Below are positions 45,601 to 53,782 of a stretch of DNA of 64,000 nt, in pieces. The position numbers were made by a program, and so were the translations under genes. Source of the stretch: an uncultured Caldimonas sp. (lineage in GTDB: Bacteria > Pseudomonadota > Gammaproteobacteria > Burkholderiales > Burkholderiaceae); assembly GCF_946480305.1 (NCBI RefSeq), contig NZ_CAMLJQ010000001.1, forward strand, positions 248,001 to 312,000, written 5' to 3'. The notes below the pieces were generated by a model. It was not told the DNA's origin. It did not search any database and saw only the letters and a list, made by a program, of their open reading frames with translations. Numbering within the stretch: position 1 is the first letter of the stretch; every line of letters begins with the position of its first letter.

Positions 45601-48600
45601 CCGTCGTTCAGCAGGGTCATGCGGTCGCGCAGGCCATCTCGCTCGGCCTTGGTCGCGCCACGGTGGTCGTAGCCCCGGTCGTGGGAGTGAATGTCCGCGA
45701 TGACGTGCTCCAGCCCCTCCGGGATGTCGGCGCGCTCGACCACCGTCGGGTCGACCTTGAAATCGCCGGGCTTGAGCTTTACGCCGAACAACTGCTCGTA
45801 CGCGTTCTTGCCGACGGGCAACTTGTTGACCAGCGCCAGCGCGGCGCGCTCGATGCGGCTCTTGATGTACTGGTCCGGCCGGTCGCCGCGATGCACGTTG
45901 GGCCAGAAATCCTTCGGGAGGTCCGGATAGGCCGGATGCTTGGGGTCGCTGTAGGTCAGGCCGTCGCTCACGGTACGTGGCGTGCGCGGGCTCGTCGACG
46001 GGCCCACATCGAGCAATGCGGTCACCCGGGCGGCGGCCTCGTCGAACTTCACGAGCGCGCTGCCCGCCGCGATCGTCTTGTCGTCCACGATGCCCCGGGT
46101 GACCTGCGCAAGCAGGGCGTCGGCAGGGTCAACGGTGCGGGTCAGGACCGTTTCGTCGACGCCGTGCGGCGCGAAGGCTACCGCTTCGCGCACCGCGGCC
46201 TCGGCCTCGCGCGCCTGCCGGTACGCCGTTTCCAGCGCATCGACCACATCCTTGGCGTGCTGCAGCCGGCCGGCGGACACGTCGGCGGCGCGTGCCGCCA
46301 CATGCGCATCGACGGCCTGCTGCAGCAGCGGCTGCATTTCGTCGCGCGTCAACGTCCGTGCCGTGCCGGGGTCGGCCTGGGCATCGCGGTGGGTGGTCCA
46401 TGCCGCCTCGGCTTCGGCGGCCTTGGTCGTCTCGTAGGCTCGCGCGGCATCATCCCTGGCCTGGGCATCGGCCAGCGCCTCGCGGGCAAGCCCGAGGTGC
46501 CCGCCGACCTCCCGCGTCGCGGCGGCGGCTGCGTCCGCATCGAGCACGCGCCGTGTCGCCGACAGCGGCGCCAGCTCGCCATGCCTGTCGATGAAGTCCT
46601 TGAAGTGCCGCACGGCTTCGGTGGTTTCGGTCTCGACGAGCTGCTGCTTGCGCGTCGCCCCTTCCTTCGAGAGGCCGGTGACGATCAAGGCGTCCTCCAA
46701 CCGCGCGGTTCGCGCAACGATGCCCTGCGCCGCGCGCTCGACGGCCTGCGCCCGACGTTCCGCTCGTGCCGCGGCCGTGCGGGTGATGAAGGCGTTCGGG
46801 CCCCGCGCGTCATCGGCAGCCAGCCGTGCCCGTTCGGCTTGTGTCCGCGCCGCCTGAACGTCGGCCTCGGCGCGGGTCTGCGCCAGACGGGCGAGATCGA
46901 GCTGGTCTTTGACGAAAGCATGCCGCGCGGTGGTTTCCTCCACCCGCGAATTGGCGGTCTTCACCTCCGCCGCAGCCAGCGCTTCGACATCCTTCAGCAT
47001 GGCCGCCCTGTCCTTGCCTGCCCGCGCGACCGCGGCATCGGCCTCCTTGCGCAGGCGTTGCGCCGTGCGCAGCAGTTGCGGGGCCTGCTCGGTGTTGCGA
47101 GCCGCCTCTGCCCTGGCTTCGGCTTCACGGGCTTCGCGCAGCAGCCGCTGTGCACCCTGCTCACGCGTGCGCAGCGCCTCCGCGCCGTGATGCAGCCGAT
47201 CTTCCAACTGCCGGGTTCTCGCTTCCTCCTTCTGCAGCGCCTTGTGGGCCTTCTGCAATGCCTTGTCGGATTGTCTGGTCTGCGCAAGCGCGGTCTCGAT
47301 CTGCGTGACGAGTTCTCCGGCGTTGCGGGGAGCCATCACTGCATCGGGCGTGCTGCTCGGTGCCGGCTCCGCCGTGCTGCGCACGGGCCCGAGGCCACGC
47401 ACGGCCAATTGCGCGGCGTCATCGCCCACCCACCTGACACCCTGGAAACCTCCAGCATCGCGCACCGCGGAGGGGGGCGTGCGCGACACCACCAGGAAGG
47501 TGTCAGCGCTCAGCGGCGCCTCGCCCAGCCCGTGCCTGCTGTCACGGATGTTGAAGCCGGGCGGCCCGTCAGGCTCGCCCTGCCCCAGCCAGCGCGCTCG
47601 CCGCTCCCCCTGGGCCGCAATGCCCCAGCCCTTGAGCTGCGAGGACTTCAGGTCGACCGGCGCGTCCGTGTCCACCGGCTGGCTGCGCTCGAAGCGGTAG
47701 ACGAACACGTCGCCCTCGCCAGACAGCGCGCGCAGTTGCGGCAGCAGGTCCGGCCACTGGTGGCCCAGCACGAGCACGTCGTTCGGCGGGTCGCCACCGG
47801 CCTGTGCGGTGGTATCCGGCATGCGGGCCGGCGGATCACCGAGATCCGAGCGCCGGATCCCGCGCACCTCGCGGCTTTCGCGTACCTGCCGCAGCGGGTC
47901 GGCGTTGCGTCCGGCGCCCCGCTGGCGCGAGCTGCGGGTCCCGGTGTGCGGGCTCTCGCCGGTGTCGGCGTTGTTCTCGCTGGATCGGGATCCAGCGCCC
48001 GGTCGGTGTGCGGAGCCGGTCGCGCTGCTCTCGCTCGCGAGTGGGTTGACACCGGGCAAGAACGTGACCGGATCGATGGCCGGCTCGGCGCTGCGCGGCG
48101 GGCTCGGCGCTGCGGACACGTCCGGGGGAGGATCCGCCGCACCCGGCTGGCGGCGCTCGCCGGGCTGTGCACCTGTGGCGGGGTCGGGAAGCGCATTGCT
48201 CGTGCCCGGGTCGTGAGTGCCCCTGGCGTCGGGCCGGGCCAGCCCGAGGGGCTGCGCCGCAACGCCGTTGTCGGGTGGCGGCAGGGCCGGCCCGTCTCCC
48301 GTGCGCGGCGAGCCGCCCTCCAGCCGCGGGCCCTGGCCGCCCATGGGAGCGGGCCCTCCCGCGTTCTGCGTCGTGGGCATGCCCGCCGGCTGCTTGAGCC
48401 TGCCGACGATCGCCGGCGTCATGATGTCGATGCCGCTGAGCGACAGGTTGAGGATCGCCTCGCCGCGCTCGAGGCCGCTCATGTGCTCCCAGTTCACGGC
48501 CAGGTAGCGCGCCTGGTCCGCCCCACCGGCCACACCGGTGGCGAGTGCGCCGCGGCCAAGGTAGGTTGCGCGAGTGCCCCACGTCGCCGCGCTTGCGGCG

Positions 48601-51600
48601 GCGCCCCGGGTGGCCGCCGAAGCGGTGCGTACCGCAGAGCCCATGGCGCCGGCGCCGAGCGCGATACCCAACAGCGAGATCTGGCTCATGCGGGCCCGCT
48701 CGTTCTCGATCGGGTTGAGCGACTGACCGTGCGTGGCCAGCGTGTGCAGATCGGACACCGCCGTCACGCCGCCATAGAGCATGGAGCCGCCGACGATCAA
48801 GCCAGCGCCCGCGGCCGTCAGGGTGCCCGCCGAGGCAACGATCAACACCACACCGGCCACGACGCCCACCACGCCGACGACCGTGTCGACGTGCCATTCG
48901 CGGCGGAAGGTCTCGAAACCCGTCTCGGTCCGCGCATCGGCCACCAGCAGCTCGATGTTGCCGTCGTCCTGTACCTTGAACTCGCCGTCCTCCGGCATCA
49001 CCAGCGTCACGCCCTCGGCGGGCAGGCTGTTGTTGGCGCGGAAGTCGTCGATGTCCTTGTAGCTCCAGCCCTGCTCGTCGATGTAGCGGAAGCCCGGTTC
49101 GTCCTTGTGCTCGACCTTGAACAGCGCCGTCTTGACGATGCCGGCCTCCTCGGTGGCATAGACCACCGGCACCACGGTCAGCCGGGCGTTTTCGCCGCCG
49201 ACGTCGACGATCTCCTGCACCGCCGCATCCAGCATCTTCTGCTGGTCTTCGTTGAGGTCGGTGAACAGGTTCTGCTCGACCATCATCCGCGCGTTGACGT
49301 CCGGCTGCGTCGGATCGAGTGCGACCGACGGCTGCCATCCGAACGACGCGGCCACGGTGTTGGCGATGTGCGTGCGGCCCTGCATTTCGCTGGGCATGCC
49401 GCCGTACATCACGAAGTGGTCGTTGATGAGCGCCTGGGCCATCACCTCCGGGTTGCGGTTGAACAGCTCATACAGCTTCTTCGGGTCCTGCCGGTCGGCG
49501 GGATCGAGGTTCTCGGCGATGAACTGCTGCTGCTCGTGCCATGCGCCGGGGGATGCCGTGGCAGTGAGGTCGCGCTCGGCGCCATCGAGCGCCGTCCTCG
49601 CCTGCTGCAGCGCCTGCCAGGTGTCCGACTGCCGCTCGGCCCCGGTGCCCCGCAGGTAGGCGTGATCGGCCAGCCACGCATCGTGCCCGGTCTGCGCAGT
49701 GTCCACCCGGTCCTGTGCCCCGCCTCGCGTCTTCTGCTGGTGCAGCTCGAACCAGTCCGAGCGGCGATCGACCGCTTCGGTGCGCGCATCGTCGGCGTCG
49801 CGCTGCAGCTCATCGATGCTGCGTTCGGGGTCCCGGCCCGCGCGAACGTCAGCCTGCGCCAGCCTCAGTTCCCGGTTGGCGTCCTGCCACCGGATGGCCG
49901 CATTGATCGCCGTCTGCTCGGCCACCAGCAGATCGCGCCGGTCGGTGGCTTGCTGCAATGCGTCCTCGAGCGCTGCGGTGTCGCCGGTCGCGTTGTCGAG
50001 GGTGCCCTGCGCCGTCTCGACTGCCGTGTTGGCGTCGACCACCGCCTGATCGACCTCGGTCTTGCGTGTCGTCAGGTCTTCACTCAGGTTGAGCGTCGGC
50101 ACGTTGTCCTGGCCGGTGCGCCCGCCGTTGGTCGCGAACTGCAGCGCGTCGGGCGGCTGTTCCGTCGCCGCGGGGGGATGGTCTTGCGCATGGGTGGCCA
50201 ACCGCGCCTCGACCTCGGTGCGGCTGCTACGCGCGTCGGCCGCATGCGCCTGGGCCTCCCACACGCGTGCCGTGACGGAGTTGATCTTCACCGTCTCGGG
50301 CTTCTGGTAGGTGCCGTAGCTCCCGTAGCTCCCGTAGGTCGTCACCTCGGTCGTGGTCGGCAGCTGGTCCTGGAAGGTGGCGTAGTAGCCGTCGTCACGA
50401 CGCTCGACCACCGTGCCGTCCTTCAGCACCCAGGTATTCCCATCCTCCGACACCTTGGTGCCGTCGGAGAGCGTGCGATAACCGTCGTCGACCGGCAGCT
50501 CGGTGTTGCTTGCTTCCGCGAACGTCGACGGTGGCAGCACGTCGGCTGTCCTGTCGAAGCCGTCGGGGTACTCGTAGTCGGTGACCTCCACGCCGTACAT
50601 GCCCTGCCGTGTGGTCTCCCGGCGCTCCACGAAGTCGTGCGTGTCGTATTCGTGCTGCGCGGTCAGCAATTCCCGCTCGGCATCGATCAGTTCGATGCGG
50701 CTCTCGTAGTCCGCCACCTCCAGCTCGAGCCGGTCGTACTCCGCGAGCTCGCGGTCGAGTTCGACCTGCTTCGCCGCCTTGTCCTCGGCGCCTGCGGTCT
50801 CCCAGGCGGTACGCGCCTCGTCGACGTTGACCTCCAGGTCCGCCAGCGCGTCGCGGGAGTTCTGGAGTCCCTCGCGCGCTTCGGTTTCCTGCTCGGCAAG
50901 CGTGCCCGCGGCCTCCTTCTGCGACAACGCCTCGGAGACGTTGGTCCTCGCCTCGCCTTCCAGGCGGTCGACCTCCGCCTGTGCGTCGATGACCGCCTGC
51001 GACGGCTCGCTGGCGCCCGCGTCGGTATCCGCTCGCTGCGCCGCGGCCAGGTCGATGCGCGCCTGCCGCAGATCCTGAAGACTGCCGAGTGCATCGGATT
51101 CGGCCTGCGCCGTCTGCTGCGTCTGCAGCTTGGCGCCCAGGTCGCGTTCAAGCCGGTCGATCTCGCTGGCAGTCGCGCCGCGCTCGCGGGCGTCGTCGAG
51201 CGCCGTCTGCGCCTCGGTCACGCCCTGGTTGGCGGTCCGCAGCTTGCCCCCGATCTCTTCTTCGCGTGCCACCCACGGCTTCACGTCGAGTCGCCCGTGT
51301 TCCAGCCCGCTGCTCGGGTCGCCGAACTGATCGCGGTAGGTCGTGTCCCAGGCAGCTTCCGCGTCCTCCAGCCGCGCGTCGGCCCGGTCGGCCCGCTGCT
51401 GCGCTTCCCACAGGTCGGCGGTCTCCGGGGGCAGGTCGTGCCACTCGTCGAACCACCAGTCCTTCACCTCCTTGAACTGCCACTTGCCGTCGCGGAACTC
51501 GACCTGCCGGCCGTCGTCGCTGCCCGGCTTCGCCCAGAAGGCCCGGTTGTACCCGTCCTCGCCCTCCGTCGGCTGATTGGCAGAAGCCGCGTCCCAGGCC

Positions 51601-52607
51601 GCCTGGGCGTCCTTCAGGGCTGCTTCGGCGTCGAAGGACTCCAGCCGGGCCGCCGCGACCTCGTGCACGTCCTGGTGGAAGTTCTGTTTGTCGATGGCAT
51701 CCAGCAGGTCTTGCTCCGCCTGATCGATCTTGGCCTGCTGCTCCGGCGTTGCCACGCCGCCGGCAGCTTGCCGCGTCTCGGCCAGGGCATCCTGCGCATC
51801 GCGCACTTCGGCATCCGCGATGCGGCTGTTGTAGCCCGACTGTTCCTCGCTCGCCTCGAGCTCCAGGCGGGTCAAGGCGGCCTGTGCTTCGTCTGCCACA
51901 GCCTGCAGTTCCGTTGCGTTCTGCTGGGCGCTGCGGCGCGAGGTTTCGAAGTCGGGATCGTGTCGCTCCGCGTACGAGGGGTTGTCGTAGGCCTCGGCGG
52001 CTTCGATGGCCTGGTCCGCCGCGGCCTGGGCCTCGTCGCGCGCGGTCGTGGCGGCCTCGATCTCGCTGCCGCTTTCCTGCGCAGCGTCGTACTGCTCCCG
52101 CCGCAGATCGCTCACCTCGGCCGATTCGTTCTTCAGGCTGTTCCGGATCTCATTGATCTGCTCGCCCAGACCCTGCGGATCGAACGCCTCTCCCTCGCCC
52201 GCGCGCTCGAGGATCGCCTGCGCCTGCTGGTCCAGGGCGGCGTTGACGTCGCCCCCGCTCTCACGAGCATTGCCGGCGGCGACGCGCATTTCCTGCGCCG
52301 CGGCGCCAAGGTATTCGTTGTATGAATCGTTCAGCGCTTGCGTCTGCTGCTGGGGGGGCTCCTCGCCATTCATCAGCTTCTGGTTGCGTGCCTCCACCTT
52401 TTGCTCGACCTCGCCCTGCAACTGCCCGGTGTGCTGAGAGGCCCGGTCGAGAGCTGCCTGCCGCGCCTGCTGCTGTGCGGTCGTGTTGCTGCGCGGAGGA
52501 GGAGGCGGCGGGGGTGGAGGGGGCGGAGGCGGCGGGGGAGGTGGAGGAGGAGGCGGCAGCGGTGGAGGCGGCGAGAAGACCCGGCGAACTGCATCGAGAA
52601 ACGACAT
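42648..52607 (-). CDS. Giant 3319-residue multidomain protein, candidate type III effector
   Basis: No signal peptide. In order: a short amphipathic start, a polyproline tract (25 Pro at 13-38, one Leu at 17), Ala/Glu/Gln/Arg-rich coiled coils (about 40-1030), an alpha/beta region (about 1036-1235) that I think resembles DUF4781, a long hydrophobic segment (about 1240-1290), a Pro/Gly/Ser linker (about 1405-1590), an unassigned domain (about 1610-1740), a second coiled coil (about 1760-2200), an amidohydrolase-like domain (about 2230-2700) and a Gly-rich hydrophobic C-terminus (about 2860-3200). The metal-site pattern is His2307-Ser-His2309, His2521 in LIHCDWG, His2565 in LAHTGLG and Asp2659 in FGSDTVKP. 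It lies just downstream of sctU. Substrate unknown. Confidence 0.8.
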   Translation of the reverse strand: MSFLDAVRRVFSPPPPLPPPPPPPPPPPPPPPPPPPPPRSNTTAQQQARQAALDRASQHTGQLQGEVEQKVEARNQKLMNGEEPPQQQTQALNDSYNEYLGAAAQEMRVAAGNARESGGDVNAALDQQAQAILERAGEGEAFDPQGLGEQINEIRNSLKNESAEVSDLRREQYDAAQESGSEIEAATTARDEAQAAADQAIEAAEAYDNPSYAERHDPDFETSRRSAQQNATELQAVADEAQAALTRLELEASEEQSGYNSRIADAEVRDAQDALAETRQAAGGVATPEQQAKIDQAEQDLLDAIDKQNFHQDVHEVAAARLESFDAEAALKDAQAAWDAASANQPTEGEDGYNRAFWAKPGSDDGRQVEFRDGKWQFKEVKDWWFDEWHDLPPETADLWEAQQRADRADARLEDAEAAWDTTYRDQFGDPSSGLEHGRLDVKPWVAREEEIGGKLRTANQGVTEAQTALDDARERGATASEIDRLERDLGAKLQTQQTAQAESDALGSLQDLRQARIDLAAAQRADTDAGASEPSQAVIDAQAEVDRLEGEARTNVSEALSQKEAAGTLAEQETEAREGLQNSRDALADLEVNVDEARTAWETAGAEDKAAKQVELDRELAEYDRLELEVADYESRIELIDAERELLTAQHEYDTHDFVERRETTRQGMYGVEVTDYEYPDGFDRTADVLPPSTFAEASNTELPVDDGYRTLSDGTKVSEDGNTWVLKDGTVVERRDDGYYATFQDQLPTTTEVTTYGSYGSYGTYQKPETVKINSVTARVWEAQAHAADARSSRTEVEARLATHAQDHPPAATEQPPDALQFATNGGRTGQDNVPTLNLSEDLTTRKTEVDQAVVDANTAVETAQGTLDNATGDTAALEDALQQATDRRDLLVAEQTAINAAIRWQDANRELRLAQADVRAGRDPERSIDELQRDADDARTEAVDRRSDWFELHQQKTRGGAQDRVDTAQTGHDAWLADHAYLRGTGAERQSDTWQALQQARTALDGAERDLTATASPGAWHEQQQFIAENLDPADRQDPKKLYELFNRNPEVMAQALINDHFVMYGGMPSEMQGRTHIANTVAASFGWQPSVALDPTQPDVNARMMVEQNLFTDLNEDQQKMLDAAVQEIVDVGGENARLTVVPVVYATEEAGIVKTALFKVEHKDEPGFRYIDEQGWSYKDIDDFRANNSLPAEGVTLVMPEDGEFKVQDDGNIELLVADARTETGFETFRREWHVDTVVGVVGVVAGVVLIVASAGTLTAAGAGLIVGGSMLYGGVTAVSDLHTLATHGQSLNPIENERARMSQISLLGIALGAGAMGSAVRTASAATRGAAASAATWGTRATYLGRGALATGVAGGADQARYLAVNWEHMSGLERGEAILNLSLSGIDIMTPAIVGRLKQPAGMPTTQNAGGPAPMGGQGPRLEGGSPRTGDGPALPPPDNGVAAQPLGLARPDARGTHDPGTSNALPDPATGAQPGERRQPGAADPPPDVSAAPSPPRSAEPAIDPVTFLPGVNPLASESSATGSAHRPGAGSRSSENNADTGESPHTGTRSSRQRGAGRNADPLRQVRESREVRGIRRSDLGDPPARMPDTTAQAGGDPPNDVLVLGHQWPDLLPQLRALSGEGDVFVYRFERSQPVDTDAPVDLKSSQLKGWGIAAQGERRARWLGQGEPDGPPGFNIRDSRHGLGEAPLSADTFLVVSRTPPSAVRDAGGFQGVRWVGDDAAQLAVRGLGPVRSTAEPAPSSTPDAVMAPRNAGELVTQIETALAQTRQSDKALQKAHKALQKEEARTRQLEDRLHHGAEALRTREQGAQRLLREAREAEARAEAARNTEQAPQLLRTAQRLRKEADAAVARAGKDRAAMLKDVEALAAAEVKTANSRVEETTARHAFVKDQLDLARLAQTRAEADVQAARTQAERARLAADDARGPNAFITRTAAARAERRAQAVERAAQGIVARTARLEDALIVTGLSKEGATRKQQLVETETTEAVRHFKDFIDRHGELAPLSATRRVLDADAAAAATREVGGHLGLAREALADAQARDDAARAYETTKAAEAEAAWTTHRDAQADPGTARTLTRDEMQPLLQQAVDAHVAARAADVSAGRLQHAKDVVDALETAYRQAREAEAAVREAVAFAPHGVDETVLTRTVDPADALLAQVTRGIVDDKTIAAGSALVKFDEAAARVTALLDVGPSTSPRTPRTVSDGLTYSDPKHPAYPDLPKDFWPNVHRGDRPDQYIKSRIERAALALVNKLPVGKNAYEQLFGVKLKPGDFKVDPTVVERADIPEGLEHVIADIHSHDRGYDHRGATKAERDGLRDRMTLLNDGWRAIERYYFAVKPLTAMQGVSSATSRILHGSIPQMSDCGASHYSGIDAGPLNMKRAQQMDTEVAKDFMSQFERYRTARAEEQASLARGDAEAAAKAQKTADEALRSAARADMSMTGVDPSKEDAAGHARQMLLEHPGVFKFVGELTIKKEMVDVLLGKESFEIDAASMDHFMAFANETGLGVLIHCDWGRHALDANDLRPTGTKTAYEHFDQLIDLVAKYPDANIVLAHTGLGRLVRPDTSTQAVTITRNVLNPDRTLSQVTETREVPTHMAKVYEAMERAPHVKFDISWNDVAEAYINDPGMRRAMVDFIVLYQDRILFGSDTVKPVNAGHYNQALTTYLPLFADVAMRDPGALWMVLRGNYETVNARAEASVADWTRNQLRAQGREGEIAAMDEMLATLRTERERMIHGYEGVGKDGQPEHKMGALDHFNQWVDQLYANRYATYGAQRSLPDPATGQAIAPRHPMEVAVRPESAAIHEAYADPVPQHWQATHAHGQGTPRGKFDTVPARVVAGTLATVGTGSALAGGSATLAATPDGVDPHLNASGFEARAGMGLARSLYSDGVRLGWEQIFEEGKVTHESLDRFVNRIVRNGKAFGLSDDKLKAVARLTEQFRVDYAYLANKPVDEASGWSAQQKFNAVMATVGQYQIGVDRALGMQASSINGLDPRTGSGQMFRLVTGATYGLNVAYAAAALTGGDLSAVQALIQGGFGASNGALMVNTFAGLGSGVMKSNWEARTPFRWNQTLGMSGLSLSGAVWTLNDAANFFAQPSLHGAGEVAFGSLFTYATARQADVEWRKLLGLPVPGPTQLSRPGYWLAAGVGLRVALMHFDDEQDASEVTKWEPPKASGLPPLFDATVPDGMGLEAWRDDPALPDPGDQRPPGMRPAPVYVELGAGAGRHLSLWGAAEANVERLLTTEEQRAAAARGGEVAVVADALVHLFQLNRERGFRRELMDGVATPARGDPDAVDAGTRLNVNRVGI

Positions 52608-52697
52608 TGACTTTCCCCTGCGTTGCTGCGGTCCGCGGGCTGTGCGGTACCGTCAAACTGCTGACATTCTTCGCCCGGCCCACGCAGTGACCAAGCA

Positions 52698-52728
52698 CGG
52701 AAATCCGTAGTTGTCCGGGATTCCGTAG
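52698..52728 (-). promoter_or_regulatory. Two direct repeats of a 13-base element ahead of the giant gene
   Basis: On the minus strand CTACGGAATCCCG and, 18 bases on (start to start), CTACGGATTTCCG, about 90-120 bases ahead of the giant gene start. Direct repeats at nearly two helical turns are what AraC-type type III activators bind. A third copy precedes the LysM gene. Confidence 0.55.
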
Positions 52729-52738
52729 ACAGAGGCTG

Positions 52739-53770
52739 TCAGGTGCCGCCCTGGGCCCAGCGCAGCAAGGTCGCGACGGGCGCATATAGCGGTCGGGGAA
52801 TGTGTTGGTCCTCGGGCACCTCCTCGTACAGGCGCTCGGCCAGCGCCGCGTCGAACTCCATCGGAATGAGGGACTGGCCGGCAAAGCGGCGAATCTGGGC
52901 CGCCACCTCGCCCTCGCCGCGCGCGATCACGCGGGGCAGGTCCTTCTCGCCCAGGTACTGCAATGCAACGGCCACGCGGGGCGAATGGATCACCGCCGAT
53001 GCCACCCGCACCCGGTCCGCAAGACTCGCGTAGATCATCTCCATGTGGGCCGAGCGGCGACGCGAGCGGTTGATCGGGTCGCCTTCGTCTTCCTTGTACT
53101 CGCGGCGCACGTCCTCGATCGACATGCGCTGCTGCTTCATGAACTCGTAGTGTTCATGCGCGTAGTCGACACCGGACATCAACACGAAGATGACGCCGGC
53201 CCACGCAAACACTTCGAGCAGCGCCCGGGCGCCGACCGCCAGCGCAGTGGACGGGCGCCCGTATCCGAGCCGCATCGCCGTGTCCATGAAGGTGTGCACG
53301 ACGACCGCCAACAACACCGCGATGAGCACCGTCTTGAGGCACATCTTCAGCAGATTGACGAAATTGCGCGTGGAGAAGATGCGCTTGAACCCCTCGACCG
53401 GATTGAGCCGATTGATGTCGGGCTTCACGCGGGACCAGGCAAACACGCCGCCCACCTGGAAGAACGAACCGACGAAACCGGCCAGCGCGGCGATCAGCGT
53501 GATCGGCACCATGCCCCACAACGCCACCTCTGCGGTGTGCAACAGCAATTCCGGAAAGCGGTCGTCCGGGTGGGCCAGCAACTCGGTGCTCGTCGCGTGC
53601 AGCCACAATTCGTGCAGCATCGAAAAGATGACCGTGCCGAGCAGCCACACGCTGACGGTGACGACGATGAAAACAACCGTGGACGACAGATCACGGCTGA
53701 CGACGACCTCACCCTTCTTGCGGGCCTCGCGCAGTCGCTTCGGCGTCGGTTGCTGGTTCTTTTCCGACAC
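52739..53770 (-). CDS. sctU: Type III export switch protein SctU with altered cleavage motif
   Basis: 343 residues from a GTG. N-terminus QQPTPKRLREARKKGEV is typical of SctU/FlhB; four membrane helices follow (about 28-205), with the SctU loop RLNPVEGFKRIFSTRNFVNL, then a cytoplasmic domain (about 210-343) with DVRREYKEDEGDP and RRRSAHMEM. In the family the cytoplasmic domain self-cleaves at NPTH (Asn263 in YscU). Here the equivalent place, residues 262-265, reads His-Ser-Pro-Arg (SAVIHSPRVAVALQY), so the cyclising Asn is missing. The gene otherwise looks intact and follows sctT closely. It should still form part of the export apparatus, but autocleavage is not expected. Confidence 0.93.
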   Translation of the reverse strand: MSEKNQQPTPKRLREARKKGEVVVSRDLSSTVVFIVVTVSVWLLGTVIFSMLHELWLHATSTELLAHPDDRFPELLLHTAEVALWGMVPITLIAALAGFVGSFFQVGGVFAWSRVKPDINRLNPVEGFKRIFSTRNFVNLLKMCLKTVLIAVLLAVVVHTFMDTAMRLGYGRPSTALAVGARALLEVFAWAGVIFVLMSGVDYAHEHYEFMKQQRMSIEDVRREYKEDEGDPINRSRRRSAHMEMIYASLADRVRVASAVIHSPRVAVALQYLGEKDLPRVIARGEGEVAAQIRRFAGQSLIPMEFDAALAERLYEEVPEDQHIPRPLYAPVATLLRWAQGGT

Positions 53771-53782
53771 GACTCGACCCCG

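Noticed and set aside
42342..52325. Very long plus-strand open frame opposite the giant gene
   Set aside because: Its product is low-complexity Arg/His/Gln/Leu-rich with no domains or ribosome site, whereas the minus strand gives a coherent multidomain protein with a plausible start.
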